From NCBI RefSeq assembly GCF_004307995.1, contig NZ_SIRE01000020.1, positions 62,001 through 126,000 on the forward strand: a stretch of DNA of 64,000 nucleotides. The letters run 5' to 3'. The translations under genes were made by a program, and so were the position numbers. Positions 8,747-18,504 of the stretch are shown one piece after another (the stretch's first letter is position 1; each line of letters begins with the position of its first letter). This DNA comes from Paenibacillus thalictri. Lineage in GTDB: Bacteria; Bacillota; Bacilli; Paenibacillales; NBRC-103111. The notes below the pieces were generated by a model. It had not been told where the DNA came from and did no database searches. It worked only from the letters and a program-made list of their open reading frames with translations.

Positions 8747-10375
8747 TTGAAAAAAAAGCTCACCGCTTCTACTGTTATCGTGGCGCTGGCCGGCAGTCTG
8801 CTAGCCGGCTGCCAAATTGCCGGCAAAGACGAAGGTTCGGCAAGCCCATCTCCTGCTGCCGGCAATAATACAGCCGCCGCAGGCACCGCTGCTCCGCCCT
8901 CAAGTGGCCCGGTCAAGCTTTCCTACTGGGTTGCGATGCCGGCTGACGCGGCCCGTTCGCTGAAAAATTTTAACGAAGCTTTGGTTTATCAGGAAATGGA
9001 GAAACGCACAGGCGTAAAAATAGATTTCATGCATCCCGCGGTTGGCAGTGAAACCGAGCAGTTTAATCTGATGATCGCTTCGGGCAAACTTCCCGACATT
9101 ATTGAGAACGATTTCACGCGTTATCCCGGAGGCCCGGAGAAAGCGATTTCCGATAAGGTGCTGATCAAATTAAACGATGTGATTGATAAATACGCGCCGA
9201 ATTTGAAGAAGTTTTTGAACGAGCACCCGAATTTCAAAAAGGAGATCGTCACCGACGACGGCTCCATCTACGTGTTCCCCGGTATCGGCATCGGCAACAA
9301 CGCCGTTTCTTCGGGACTTGTGCTGCGCAAGGACTGGCTGAACGATTTGGGGCTGGCCGTACCCGAAACGATGGATGAATGGACCAATGTGCTGCGCCAG
9401 TTCAAGGAAAAGAAAGGAAGCAAAGCTCCGTTTACGCTGCGCCTTGCGGATTTGAACAAAGAGCTGTTTAACGGCGCATACGGCATCGGCTGGGAATTTT
9501 ACATGGACAACGGCAAGGTCAAATACGGCCCTTATGAAGCCGGCTACAAAGACTACTTGACCCAGATGAGCGCTTGGTACAAGGAAGGGTTGATCGACCC
9601 CGACTTCGCCACACAGGATGCTAAATCGTTGGATGCCAAAATCACCAACAATACCGCAGGGGCGCTGACAACCGCGGTTGGCGGCGGCATCGGCAAATAT
9701 TTGAACGCGATGCAGGACAAAGACCCGAAATACGATCTGGTCGGCGCTCCTTATCCGGTGCTGCGTAAAGGGGATGAGCCGAAGTTCATCAACAAGCCGT
9801 ATGAATACCGCGGCGGCGGCAGCGCAGGCATCACGACCTCCAACAAAAATGTGGCCGAAACCGCCAAGTGGCTCGATTACTTTTACTCCGACGAAGGCCA
9901 TATGCTGAAATCGTTTGGCGTGGAAGGCCAGACCTACAATATGGTGAACGGATACCCGAAATATACCGATCTGATTACGAAAAATCCGGATAAGCTGTCG
10001 ATTGGCGAAGCGATGGGCAAATATTTGCGTGTTGCTCAGCCTTCCCCGGGGCTTGTCGGAGACGACCGATATGCGGATCAGTATTTTGCGCTGCCGCAGC
10101 AGAAAGAAGCGTCTGCAATCTTCAGCAAACACCAGAAAAACGCCGATGCGATTCTGCTTCCGCGCATTACGCAAACGCCGGAGGAAGCCAGCGAGCTTTC
10201 TTCCATTATGGCGGAAGTGAATACGTACCAAAGCGAAATGTTCCTGAAATTCGTGATGGGCGCCGAGCCGATCGGCAATTTCGATAAGTACAAAAGCCAA
10301 TTAAAAAGCTTGAAAATCGAAAGAGCCATCGAACTTAAGCAAGCCGCGCTCGAACGCTACAACAAGCGGAAGTAG
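8747..10375 (+). CDS. Extracellular solute-binding lipoprotein (LplA-like)
   Basis: A 542-residue sugar-binding lipoprotein. A short positive N terminus (MKKKL), a hydrophobic core and the lipobox LAGC (Cys 22) give a lipoprotein signal peptide, followed by a low-complexity Ser/Pro/Ala linker (about 25-60). The rest matches family 1 extracellular binding proteins of the LplA/YtcQ kind (LSYWVAMPADAARS, KLPDIIENDFTRYPGG). The start is TTG 8747, preceded by AGGGAGG at 8732-8738 with good spacing. It is followed by an attenuating terminator and then by LplB-like and YtcP-like permeases. Role: captures a carbohydrate, probably an oligosaccharide, outside the membrane. Confidence 0.9.
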   Translation: MKKKLTASTVIVALAGSLLAGCQIAGKDEGSASPSPAAGNNTAAAGTAAPPSSGPVKLSYWVAMPADAARSLKNFNEALVYQEMEKRTGVKIDFMHPAVGSETEQFNLMIASGKLPDIIENDFTRYPGGPEKAISDKVLIKLNDVIDKYAPNLKKFLNEHPNFKKEIVTDDGSIYVFPGIGIGNNAVSSGLVLRKDWLNDLGLAVPETMDEWTNVLRQFKEKKGSKAPFTLRLADLNKELFNGAYGIGWEFYMDNGKVKYGPYEAGYKDYLTQMSAWYKEGLIDPDFATQDAKSLDAKITNNTAGALTTAVGGGIGKYLNAMQDKDPKYDLVGAPYPVLRKGDEPKFINKPYEYRGGGSAGITTSNKNVAETAKWLDYFYSDEGHMLKSFGVEGQTYNMVNGYPKYTDLITKNPDKLSIGEAMGKYLRVAQPSPGLVGDDRYADQYFALPQQKEASAIFSKHQKNADAILLPRITQTPEEASELSSIMAEVNTYQSEMFLKFVMGAEPIGNFDKYKSQLKSLKIERAIELKQAALERYNKRK

Positions 10376-10463
10376 CCAGCTTGCAAGCTGCCGCCGGCGT
10401 GCAGTTGTTCGGTTCGGCGCGCCTGGCGGAACCAACGCGACAACAAACGGAAGATGAGGACTC

Positions 10464-10502
10464 GCCGGCAGGACGGGCCACGGAATGCCCTGCCGGCTTG
10501 TT
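10464..10502 (+). terminator. Attenuating terminator between binding protein and permeases
   Basis: Stem GCCGGCAGG (10464-10472) / CCTGCCGGC (10489-10497) followed by TTGTTTTC. The weak T tract suggests partial termination, which would make the binding protein more abundant than the permeases. Confidence 0.65.
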
Positions 10503-10532
10503 TTCACAACAGATGGGGTGAAGAAAGCAAAA

Positions 10533-11438
10533 ATGAGAAGCCTGCTGAACGATTACCGCAAACATAAATATTTGTACCTGATGATTTTTCCGGTGCTGCT
10601 TTATTACGCAGTGTTGCATTATGTGCCGATGTACGGGGCGCTGATCGCTTTTAAGGATTATCGGGTGGCGCAAGGCTTTTTGGACAGCCCTTGGGTTGGC
10701 TTTAAACATTTCCAAAGCTTTTTTGACAGCTATTATTTCGGCCGCCTGCTGAAAAATACGCTGCTGCTGAATGTGTACCAGCTGCTGTTTGCCTTCCCGG
10801 CACCGATTCTTTTCGCGCTGCTGATCAACGAAATCGGCGGGCGTTTTTTTAAACGGCTGGTCCAGACGGTCACGTATTTGCCGCATTTTATATCCTTAAT
10901 TATCATTTGCGGCATGATTACGCAATTTGTCGCCCGCGACGGCGTCATTATGGATCTGCTCGTCTGGTTTGGCATGGATCGCACCGCGCTGCTGGCGTAT
11001 CCGGAATATTTTCGGACCGTCTATATCGTCTCGGATATTTGGCAAACCGTCGGCTGGAGTTCGATCATTTATTTGGCCGCGATTACCGGCATCAATCCCG
11101 AGTTGTATGAAGCCGCAAAAATCGACGGCGCAAACCGCTGGAAGCAAACGCTGAATATCACTTTGCCCGGCATCGCCCCGATCATCATTATTTTGTTTAT
11201 TTTGAAAATCGGCCATATGCTCGACATCGGCTTTGAAAAAATCATCCTGCTGTACAATCCGAACACCTACGTGACCGCCGATGTGATCAATACCTTCGTG
11301 TACCGCAAAGGCCTCGGCGCTTCGTTCGAATTCAGCTACGCGACGGCTGTCGGGTTGTTTCAGTCGGCGGTTAATTTTGTGCTGCTGGTCGTCGCCAATC
11401 AAATCAGCCGGAAACTCAGCGAAAACAGCCTTTGGTAG
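10533..11438 (+). CDS. Carbohydrate ABC transporter permease, LplB type
   Basis: A 301-residue inner-membrane permease with about six hydrophobic helices, beginning MRSLLNDYRKHKYLYLMIF. The cytoplasmic EAA loop that docks the ATPase reads EAAKIDGANRWKQTLNI near residues 190-206. The start ATG 10533 is preceded by GGGGTGAAG; the frame continues upstream to 10485, but that region is the terminator hairpin. It pairs with the downstream YtcP-like permease to form the channel for the 8747 binding protein. Confidence 0.9.
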   Translation: MRSLLNDYRKHKYLYLMIFPVLLYYAVLHYVPMYGALIAFKDYRVAQGFLDSPWVGFKHFQSFFDSYYFGRLLKNTLLLNVYQLLFAFPAPILFALLINEIGGRFFKRLVQTVTYLPHFISLIIICGMITQFVARDGVIMDLLVWFGMDRTALLAYPEYFRTVYIVSDIWQTVGWSSIIYLAAITGINPELYEAAKIDGANRWKQTLNITLPGIAPIIIILFILKIGHMLDIGFEKIILLYNPNTYVTADVINTFVYRKGLGASFEFSYATAVGLFQSAVNFVLLVVANQISRKLSENSLW

Positions 11439-11460
11439 GTAAGGAAGGGGACGATTCATC

Positions 11461-12354
11461 TTGCATTCGAATACGATTCGCAAAAGCGCAGGCGAGACCG
11501 CTTTTTCGCTCATCAATATTTTACTTATGCTGTTTATGGTTGTAGTCACTTTGTATCCTTTTATTTATGTGCTGATGTCCTCGTTGAGCGATTCTCGGCT
11601 GCTCATGTCTCATACCGGGGCGCTTTTGTGGCCGCAAGGTTTTACGTTTGAAGCATATAAGCTTGTTTTCCTTAATCCGAACATCGTCAGAGGTTACAGC
11701 AACACGTTGTTTGTCGTCACCGTCGGGACGATCCTGAACTTGGTGCTGACCAGCATGGGGGCTTACGTGCTGTCGCGCAAAGGGGTGCCTTGGACCAACA
11801 AAGTGATGCTGCTGATCGTATTTACGATGTTTTTCTCAGGGGGGATGATTCCTTCTTATTTGCTGGTTAACAATTGGCTTGGCCTCGGCAATAATTTGTT
11901 TGCCTTGATTATCCCGGGGCTTATCTCCACGTGGAATTTAATTATTCTCCGCACCTCGTTTGGGTCCATCCCGGAAAGCTTGATCGAATCGGCCAAAATC
12001 GACGGCGCGCAGGATTTCCACATTTTGTTCCGGGTTGTGATTCCTTTGTCGATGCCGGTCATCGCGGTGATGATTTTATTTTACGGCGTGCAGCATTGGA
12101 ATGCGTGGTTTTCCGCGATGTTGTATTTGCGGGACCGCAACTTGTTTCCGCTGCAGCTCATTTTGCGGGAAATATTAATTCAGAACAGCACGGAATATAT
12201 GACCAGCCAATCTTCGGCGGGAGAGGTGGAGGCGGTCGGCGAAAGCATCAAATACGCGACGATTATGGTGGCGACGCTGCCGATTTTGTTCATTTACCCG
12301 TTTATGCAGAAATACTTTGTCAAAGGTGTTATGATTGGCTCTATAAAAGGTTAA
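11461..12354 (+). CDS. Carbohydrate ABC transporter permease, YtcP/AraQ type
   Basis: A 297-residue permease with six predicted membrane spans and the EAA-type loop ESAKIDGAQDFHILFRVVIP near residue 180. The C terminus (KYFVKGVMIGSIKG) is the typical end of this family (VKGvmiGsiKG). The start is TTG 11461 behind AAGGAAGGGG. It follows the LplB-like gene by 22 bases. No ATPase gene follows, so the ATPase is presumably a shared MsmX-type protein encoded elsewhere. Confidence 0.9.
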   Translation: MHSNTIRKSAGETAFSLINILLMLFMVVVTLYPFIYVLMSSLSDSRLLMSHTGALLWPQGFTFEAYKLVFLNPNIVRGYSNTLFVVTVGTILNLVLTSMGAYVLSRKGVPWTNKVMLLIVFTMFFSGGMIPSYLLVNNWLGLGNNLFALIIPGLISTWNLIILRTSFGSIPESLIESAKIDGAQDFHILFRVVIPLSMPVIAVMILFYGVQHWNAWFSAMLYLRDRNLFPLQLILREILIQNSTEYMTSQSSAGEVEAVGESIKYATIMVATLPILFIYPFMQKYFVKGVMIGSIKG

Positions 12355-12381
12355 GCCAGACCGCAGCGGAGTGTGAAGAGT

Positions 12382-14700
12382 GTGATTCGTATGGGACGTC
12401 GAAAAACAAACAGTGTGCTGAACAGATGGATCCGCTCCTATGCGCTCATTATGCTGATCCCTATCATCATTATGGTCGTCGTGTATATTCAAACAAAACA
12501 TGTCATTGAAGACGAAATCAACCGGGCGAATTCCGCTTTGCTGACCCAGCTTCAGCAGGATATTGACAATCATATCGATTATACATACCGCTTAAGCGAA
12601 ATGATTTCGCTTAACCCCAGGGTGCGGCAGCTGATGCGTACGCCCGAACATCTGGAGGCTGAGGACCGCATTGCGATGGTGCAGGCGCTGGCCGACTTTC
12701 GCACGTACAACAGCACAAACCGGTATGTGGACCATTTTTATGTGTATTTTAAGATGGGAGGTTTTGTGCTGACCGAATCGTCATATTACGATACCTCGAT
12801 GTATTACGACTTGCGCCTCTCCGAAACCAGCCTGTCGCCGAACGGGTGGAAGCAGTTTTTGGGGAAGACGTACCGCGGGCAATTTATTAACATGCAGGAG
12901 GTAAAAGGGCAGGCGAACACCGGTATTTTGTTTGCGCAATCGCTGCCGATCGACGAGCGGAATACGCCGCTGGCGACCTTGATTATCGAGCTGAACGAAG
13001 AGAAGCTGCTGTCGGCCATCCGCAACATCCAAGCGTACAATCAAGGCAATGTGTATATTTTGGACGGCACAAACCATATTCTCGCTTCCTCGGAAAGAGA
13101 CCATCCCGGACTGCCCGATTTTGCCAACCTGAACGGCGAACTTGGCTTCGTGCAAGGCAAGTCGAACGGCGAAGACGTCGTTGTTTCATTTATCCAATCA
13201 AACCGTACCAACTGGAAGTACGTCTACGTGCTGCCCTCCCGTTTATACAGCGAAAAAGCCGAATATATCCGCAATCTGACGCTTCTTATGCTGGCCGCGG
13301 CCGTGCTGATCTGCGCCGCACTGGCGGTATGGTTCGCCCGGCAAAATTACGTCCCGCTGCGCCGTCTGGTGCGTTCCTTGGCGGAGCGCTCCAAGCTGGA
13401 TCCGGGCGCCGCGCTGAACGAATACGACTACATTGAAGAAGCGATCGAAAATACGATGGACCGCAACCATCAAATGAACCAAATGATTGAGAAGCAAAAA
13501 AACGTGCTGCGCTCCAACCTGTTTATCCGGCTGCTTAAGGGAAGAACCGAAAACGATTTTCCCGTCCGCGAAGCGCTGGCCGAATACAATGTCAGCTTCC
13601 GTGCCGGGCCGTTTGCGGTCGTTCTGATATTCCTTGAAGATTTCAGCGGATTTTTCCGCCCCCATGAAACCGATCTGGAGAAAAAACGGGAAATGGTCCG
13701 GCTGATCATTTCCAATATTGTGGAGGAGCTGTCGAGCAAAACGCATCAAGGTTGGGTTGTGGAGATTGATGAGCTGCTGGCGTGCATTCTGAATGTCAAA
13801 CCGCAGATGCCGGCGGAAGAAGCGGAGCATGATGTGCTGCGGATGATCGAAGAAGCGCAGCGATTTATCGCCAGCCGCTTCCACATTTATTTTACCGCTG
13901 CCGTCAGCAAGCTTCATGAATCGCCGGCCGGACTGCCCGCCGCCTACCAAGAGGCGATAGAAGCGATGGAATACCGGATGCTGCTGGGCACGCAGACGAT
14001 CATCTCCTACGAGCAGATCAAACGGCAGATCATGTCTTACGTATATCCATTGGATAAAGAGCAGCAGCTGATCAACTATGTGAAAGCCGGCGAATTCGCC
14101 TTGGCTAAGGCTGTGCTCGACGAGGTGCTGCATGTCAACTTGACCGGGCAGGAGCTGTCGATCGAGATGGTCCGCTGCCTGATGTTCGACATGATCAGCA
14201 CGATGATGAAAGCCGCGATGGAAGCGAATCTCGGGCAAACCGAGCTGTACGAGGAAAACCGCAAAGCGATCCAGGAGCTGATGAGCGGCATCACCGTTGC
14301 TGCGATGAAGGAAAGGATGACGCTTTTCCTGAATAAAGTATGCAATCACGTCGATTCCAGAAAAAAAAGCCACAACTTCCGGCTGAAGGAAGATGTTTTG
14401 GAATTTATTCATGACCAGTACAGCGATCATAATATGTCCGTGAACACGATCTCCGAGAAGTTCGGCATCCACCCTTCGTATTTGTCACGTTATTTCAAAG
14501 AGCAGGTGGGAGATACGCTGACCGATTACATCAACAAGCTGCGGGTGGAGAAATCAAAGCAGCTGCTGCGAAACGACGAAATTTTGATCAAGGACATTTG
14601 CGATTCTGTAGGTTTTTACAGCATCAGCACGTTCATCCGGCTGTTTAAAAAATACGAAGGCGTCACGCCAAGCTTGTACAGGGAAAGCAGCAAGTATTGA
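12382..14700 (+). CDS. Membrane-anchored AraC-family regulator (one-component)
   Basis: A 772-residue regulator. A membrane helix near the N terminus (SYALIMLIPIIIMVVVYI) and a second near residue 300 (LMLAAAVLICAALAVWFA) enclose an extracellular Cache-like sensor of about 260 residues. A central cytoplasmic region follows, and the C-terminal 100 residues form a double helix-turn-helix of the AraC type (HPSYLSRYFKEQVGDTLTDY ... DSVGFYSISTFIRLFKKYEG). GTG 12382 has GGAG 10 bases upstream; GTG 12373 and ATG 12391 are alternatives. It follows the transporter directly and probably senses the sugar and activates the 5835-12354 operon. No histidine kinase core is present. Confidence 0.85.
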   Translation: MIRMGRRKTNSVLNRWIRSYALIMLIPIIIMVVVYIQTKHVIEDEINRANSALLTQLQQDIDNHIDYTYRLSEMISLNPRVRQLMRTPEHLEAEDRIAMVQALADFRTYNSTNRYVDHFYVYFKMGGFVLTESSYYDTSMYYDLRLSETSLSPNGWKQFLGKTYRGQFINMQEVKGQANTGILFAQSLPIDERNTPLATLIIELNEEKLLSAIRNIQAYNQGNVYILDGTNHILASSERDHPGLPDFANLNGELGFVQGKSNGEDVVVSFIQSNRTNWKYVYVLPSRLYSEKAEYIRNLTLLMLAAAVLICAALAVWFARQNYVPLRRLVRSLAERSKLDPGAALNEYDYIEEAIENTMDRNHQMNQMIEKQKNVLRSNLFIRLLKGRTENDFPVREALAEYNVSFRAGPFAVVLIFLEDFSGFFRPHETDLEKKREMVRLIISNIVEELSSKTHQGWVVEIDELLACILNVKPQMPAEEAEHDVLRMIEEAQRFIASRFHIYFTAAVSKLHESPAGLPAAYQEAIEAMEYRMLLGTQTIISYEQIKRQIMSYVYPLDKEQQLINYVKAGEFALAKAVLDEVLHVNLTGQELSIEMVRCLMFDMISTMMKAAMEANLGQTELYEENRKAIQELMSGITVAAMKERMTLFLNKVCNHVDSRKKSHNFRLKEDVLEFIHDQYSDHNMSVNTISEKFGIHPSYLSRYFKEQVGDTLTDYINKLRVEKSKQLLRNDEILIKDICDSVGFYSISTFIRLFKKYEGVTPSLYRESSKY

Positions 14701-15026
14701 TGGCGGCGTCGAAGCAGCTCTTGATTTTTGCAGGAGAGGTTATTTTAAAGGATTGTTGCAGTTCCGCACGCAGGAGGGGGAGACTGCGGCATTAATGCCA
14801 TTTGAATTCATTCCTTATATAGGCTTCTTTCCTATGTCCCGAAAATTGCAAGCGTAAAGCAACTGGAGCATCTGCTCGCAAAGCACATGGAGACGATTGC
14901 TGCGTTATGGACAAACAAGCTTCGCCAGCTTCGCCAGCTCCGCATTGCGGACTGACGAAGCTTTTTCAATTAGAACGGTTGAAAAAACTTAACTCTTTTC
15001 GGTGAGGATGTATGCCCGTTTTCAGT
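14701..15026 (+). other. Intergenic region between converging units, no gene seen
   Basis: It lies between the AraC gene (+) and the YesN-like gene (-). Short open stretches exist in two frames (for example the 20-residue MPFEFIPYIGFFPMSRKLQA), but they are broken by stops and lack ribosome binding sites; this could be a gene remnant. The right part holds a terminator. Confidence 0.5.
14917..14967 (+). terminator. Terminator after the AraC gene
   Basis: Outer stem AAGCTTCG (14917-14924) / CGAAGCTT (14956-14963) with an inner TCCGCA/TGCGGA hairpin, followed by TTTC. The stem contains a repeated AGCTTCGCC unit. Confidence 0.6.
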
Positions 15027-16556
15027 TCATATAGTGACCTTGCTTTTTTTATACTGCGCGGGTGTCAATTTTGTAAAGCGCTTGAAAATTTTCGCGAAAT
15101 ATTTGGGGTTTTCAAACCCGACCTGTTCTCCTATTGTGAACCAATAGGAATCGCAGCTTCGCAGCAGCTCCTTGGCTTTTTCAACCCTTGTTTCATGTAA
15201 AAAATGAACGAAGGTTTTGCCCGTGCATTTGGTGAACATATAGCTGAAATAGTTCTCGCTAAGATTCACTTCAGCCGCAACGTCCTGTACCCGCAGTGGT
15301 TTGTGGAAGTTATCCCGGATAAAGGAAATTGACTTTCCGATTTCCGAACTATGTTTTACCGACTTAAGATGATGCAGCTTTTCCTGAACTACGGTATGCA
15401 GCCGCAAGCACCAATCAAGCAGCTCGGGATACGTTCTTAAGTTGGTTATAATATCAAACGGCGTTTCGTTCATCAGGGAATCCTGCATATCCCCACCCCA
15501 ATCATTAAGCAATGAAAGCACGGTAGACTGCCACCGGTAGATGCCGTCGCGGATTCGTTGGGCGCCCATCGATGTGTCGGCCTCACTTGGAAAGAGTTCA
15601 TGAAACTTTTGAAGGGCCGTGTCATCTTCCAAGGTTTCAAGAGCGACCAAATATTCCTTTAGGCTGATGGCTGTAATAAAAGGCTGATTATTTTGCGGAA
15701 GTGTTCGCGGCGTGTAGATACTGACAAATCCGTTTCCATTATAAAACTTATGCTCCAATGCCGCAGCAGCTTGATGTATGGCTGTCGACTTTTCCGAGCT
15801 GGATTGAAAAGGGAGACTTAAACCGATAGAAACGGAATGGCCTCCCCCGGTTGCTTTTCGCAAAAAACTGCTAAGCGCAGTATGGACGATGGAGGGCTCA
15901 ATGCCTCGATTCATGCATTTAATGAGAATCCAATAGACGCTAGGATCTTCCTTGTCCATGACCATATGGCGGGTTATGGATGCGCTCTTGGAATGCAGCA
16001 TACTTTTTATTAGTTGTGATGCGGAGGAAGTAGACGAAACATAAATTTTCCCGATAAGGAGCCATTCATTACCCGTAATCCATTGCTCCCAATAGGGTAC
16101 TGTTTTACCATGCAGCCATTCAGACATACTATCGTCTTCATGAACAATCGGATCGGGCGGGTCCGTTGGAATCGTAAGTGGTTCCGTCAAAGCGGATTTA
16201 ATCTTCAAGACGGCGGTTAATAATTCTTCCGGGCTCATCGTTAATTTATGGACGTAGTCGATGACTCCAAGTCGCAGAGCTTCTTGCACCGATTGAAAAT
16301 CTTCGCGCACACTCAGAATCATGATTTTGATATCGGGCAGTTCTTTACGGATGTGGCGGATCATTTCTAAGCCGTCCATAATCGGCATTTTAATATCGGT
16401 TATGACCATATCCGGTTTGGTCGTTCTTACGAGCTCCAATCCGCTGTAACCGTCCGCGGCCTCGCCGACGATTTCAATGCCGTGTTTGGCCCACTCAATA
16501 CCTGAAATAATACCTTGTCTAACGAGAATTTCGTCTTCAACGATCAATATTTGCAA
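15027..16556 (-). CDS. Response regulator, YesN/AraC type
   Basis: A 509-residue two-component regulator. The receiver domain starts QILIVEDEILVRQG, with the phospho-acceptor Asp in PDMVITDIKMPIMDG (about residue 55). A long middle region follows, then a C-terminal AraC helix-turn-helix (AAEVNLSENYFSYMFTKCTG, and IGEQVGFENPKYFAKIFKRF). I place the start at TTG 16556 because AGGGAG lies 6-7 bases upstream; an ATG at 16571 and a longer frame to 16619 lack a site. The gene overlaps the end of the kinase gene by 20 bases. It probably activates the divergent ABC operon at 18560. Confidence 0.88.
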   Translation of the reverse strand: MQILIVEDEILVRQGIISGIEWAKHGIEIVGEAADGYSGLELVRTTKPDMVITDIKMPIMDGLEMIRHIRKELPDIKIMILSVREDFQSVQEALRLGVIDYVHKLTMSPEELLTAVLKIKSALTEPLTIPTDPPDPIVHEDDSMSEWLHGKTVPYWEQWITGNEWLLIGKIYVSSTSSASQLIKSMLHSKSASITRHMVMDKEDPSVYWILIKCMNRGIEPSIVHTALSSFLRKATGGGHSVSIGLSLPFQSSSEKSTAIHQAAAALEHKFYNGNGFVSIYTPRTLPQNNQPFITAISLKEYLVALETLEDDTALQKFHELFPSEADTSMGAQRIRDGIYRWQSTVLSLLNDWGGDMQDSLMNETPFDIITNLRTYPELLDWCLRLHTVVQEKLHHLKSVKHSSEIGKSISFIRDNFHKPLRVQDVAAEVNLSENYFSYMFTKCTGKTFVHFLHETRVEKAKELLRSCDSYWFTIGEQVGFENPKYFAKIFKRFTKLTPAQYKKSKVTI

Positions 16557-18306
16557 CGGGATCTCCCTCATTTCTGAAAGGTAATTTGAGTGAGACATGA
16601 GTGGTGCCTTCAGCTTCACGGCGTTCTATATGGAGTCCAAACGATTCACCAAACATCATTTGTATGCGTTTATGAACGTTTTTTAGTCCGATTCCTGACA
16701 AGGAGTTGCTTTCAACCTTAGTTATCTGTTCAAGCATTTCACCTATTTTCGCTTTATTCACGAACAAACCGTTATCAACCACTTCCAGTAATAACGTACC
16801 TTGGGTATCTTTCCTGGACCGTATGACCATGATTCCTTGCCCGTCTTGAAAAGATGCATGCCGGTATACATTCTCCACCAAAGGCTGAAGTGACAGCTTA
16901 GGAACCGTAGTGTCCAGAGTTTCAGGAGCGATCTCCTCAATGACTTTAATGTTGTCTCCAAAGCGATACTTTTGAATAGTTAAGAAATATTGGACGTTCT
17001 CCAGTTCTTCCCTTAGCAGGACTTGCTCTTGCCCTCGATGAATGCTCATTTCAAGCAAATGACCCAGCGACACCAGCATTTCGGTAATATGCTTAGTACC
17101 GGCCATAATGGACATCCAGCGGATTGTATTTAATGTATTGTGCAAAAAGTGCGGATTAATCTGTGCTTGCAGCGCTTCCAGTTTGGCCTGTTCTTTGTGA
17201 CGTTCCAGTTCGATTTCATGATCAATATGATTTCGCAGCTTAACAAGCATCGAATCAAAGCTTCTACCGACCAGCCCGATTTCATCCCGCGTACGGATAT
17301 TGCTGGATACATCAAGATGCCCCTTCTGCACCAAATGCATCATTTCTCTGAGCTTACGCAACGGTTTGGTCAGCATCGAGGAAAAGAAGATAATAATCAT
17401 CACAAAGATAGTCATACTGACGGCCAGCGTAATCGAGACGGTATTTCTTATTTTGTATATCGGTTCAAAGATTCCTTTATGCGGTACGAATTGAATGAAA
17501 CGCCATTCGGCAAGAGGGTTGGAATACGTACTTACGACCATTTTCTCGCCTTCAATTTCGGTAGTAAAAGTATCATCAAACGCTGGAAGTGCCGGCTGGA
17601 TATGAGTATACAGCCGTGCCGCGTAATTCGAATCGCTGCCTAGAATACTGCCGTCCTTCCCTACCAACAATCCATAGCTTTTACTGGAGGAACGGGATGA
17701 ATTCAAAATTTCGAGGTAATAGGTTGTTGGCTCGCTAATGACCAGAACTCCTATTTGATTAAAGCTGCTGTCGCGAACGATCATTGAAACGGTTATCAGG
17801 TTTTGGTTTGGCCGTGCATAGCTTGGATGATTAAGCGTCCATACCATGTATCCGTTCTCATCCGATGTTTTTTGCCACCAGTCAGAGGAAGTAATGGCAT
17901 CATACGCTTCTGCAGACTGGCCCCAGTTTGTATACAAATTGCCATAATTATCGAATAAGGAAAAGTACATCGTATTGCTGACGATAGCCGTGGATATTTC
18001 AATAAATTTTTTGTCCATTTGCTGGACTCCATCAAGATGCTCCCGCACGTTGCGGGGAGGCTCCAACAGCAGGCGGCGCACATTTTCATCGAGCATAACG
18101 GAGCTTGTGGCATTCATCATGGTGTTCAGCTTTCGGGTGAGGTCCATATTTACTTGATTAAGCCGGTCGGCTGCAGCCGATTCTATCTGATTTCGCAGCG
18201 TAACCTCAAATACACGGTACGCATAAATGCTTGATCCGAGAATGGGCAGCAGTACAAACGCGACAAAAGCAACGATTAACTTGGTGCGCAAACTGATAAA
18301 TTTCAA
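16537..18306 (-). CDS. Sensor histidine kinase, YesM type
   Basis: A 589-residue membrane kinase. Membrane helix one is near the start (KLIVAFVAFVLLPILGSSIY), the second near residue 280-300 (LAVSMTIFVMIIIFFSS), with a Cache-like extracellular sensor between. HAMP is followed by the His_kinase motif QINPHFLHNTLNTIRWM (phospho-His) and an ATP-binding domain with VVDNGLFVN and GIGLKNVHKRI. Start TTG 18306 has GTGAGG 5 bases upstream, whereas ATG 18327 has no purine-rich site. Partner of the 15027-16556 regulator, with which it overlaps. It likely senses the sugar, or its binding protein, outside the cell. Confidence 0.88.
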   Translation of the reverse strand: MKFISLRTKLIVAFVAFVLLPILGSSIYAYRVFEVTLRNQIESAAADRLNQVNMDLTRKLNTMMNATSSVMLDENVRRLLLEPPRNVREHLDGVQQMDKKFIEISTAIVSNTMYFSLFDNYGNLYTNWGQSAEAYDAITSSDWWQKTSDENGYMVWTLNHPSYARPNQNLITVSMIVRDSSFNQIGVLVISEPTTYYLEILNSSRSSSKSYGLLVGKDGSILGSDSNYAARLYTHIQPALPAFDDTFTTEIEGEKMVVSTYSNPLAEWRFIQFVPHKGIFEPIYKIRNTVSITLAVSMTIFVMIIIFFSSMLTKPLRKLREMMHLVQKGHLDVSSNIRTRDEIGLVGRSFDSMLVKLRNHIDHEIELERHKEQAKLEALQAQINPHFLHNTLNTIRWMSIMAGTKHITEMLVSLGHLLEMSIHRGQEQVLLREELENVQYFLTIQKYRFGDNIKVIEEIAPETLDTTVPKLSLQPLVENVYRHASFQDGQGIMVIRSRKDTQGTLLLEVVDNGLFVNKAKIGEMLEQITKVESNSLSGIGLKNVHKRIQMMFGESFGLHIERREAEGTTHVSLKLPFRNEGDPVANIDR

Positions 18307-18329
18307 GTTGGCCTCACACGCTTTCATAA

Positions 18330-18343
18330 AAATAGCGTTTTCA
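18330..18343 (-). promoter_or_regulatory. cre-like site downstream of the kinase promoter
   Basis: Minus-strand TGAAAACGCTATTT matches 12 of 14 positions of TGWAANCGNTNWCA. Placed after the promoter, it could act as a CcpA roadblock. Confidence 0.45.
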
Positions 18344-18360
18344 AATAACGCTTATAGGAT

Positions 18361-18389
18361 AGTATAGTGATTCATTCGTGAACTGTAAA
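18361..18389 (-). promoter_or_regulatory. Sigma-A promoter of the kinase/regulator operon
   Basis: On the minus strand TTTACA (18389-18384), 17-base spacer, TATACT (18366-18361). Near-consensus and well placed 55 bases before the kinase start. A cre-like element (18330-18343) lies just downstream. Confidence 0.75.
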
Positions 18390-18400
18390 TCCGATAAGCA

Positions 18401-18470
18401 GAATCCTGAGAATCGTATCCATATTTCGAAGAATCGGATCTAAAACGCTTTCATAAACAAGAATCGTATC
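18401..18470 (+). promoter_or_regulatory. GAATCSNATCC-like repeats, probable YesN-type binding sites
   Basis: GAATCCTGAG (18401), GAATCGTATCC (18410), GAATCGGATC (18431) and GAATCGTATC (18461). Copies at 18401, 18431 and 18461 are exactly 30 bases apart, near three helical turns, and 18410 to 18431 is 21 bases. Direct repeats on one DNA face upstream of a transporter operon fit AraC-type regulator binding. They lie between the divergent kinase and ABC operons. Confidence 0.5.
18440..18453 (+). promoter_or_regulatory. cre-like site upstream of the ABC operon
   Basis: CTAAAACGCTTTCA matches 12 of 14 positions of the cre consensus, with the right half perfect. It overlaps the end of one GAATC repeat. 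Confidence 0.4.
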
Positions 18471-18504
18471 CCTTTTGCATAGAAACATGAGTTTAACAAA
18501 AAAA

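Noticed and set aside
9170..10300. 376-codon antisense frame over the binding protein
   Set aside because: Same reasons; the plus-strand lipoprotein is well supported.
13243..14472. 409-codon antisense frame over the AraC gene
   Set aside because: Arg/His/Leu-rich translation with no family features; shadow of a real gene.
14701..15026. Possible gene remnant (two frames with short peptides)
   Set aside because: Stops in every frame, no ribosome binding site, and no family I can name; listed only as intergenic.
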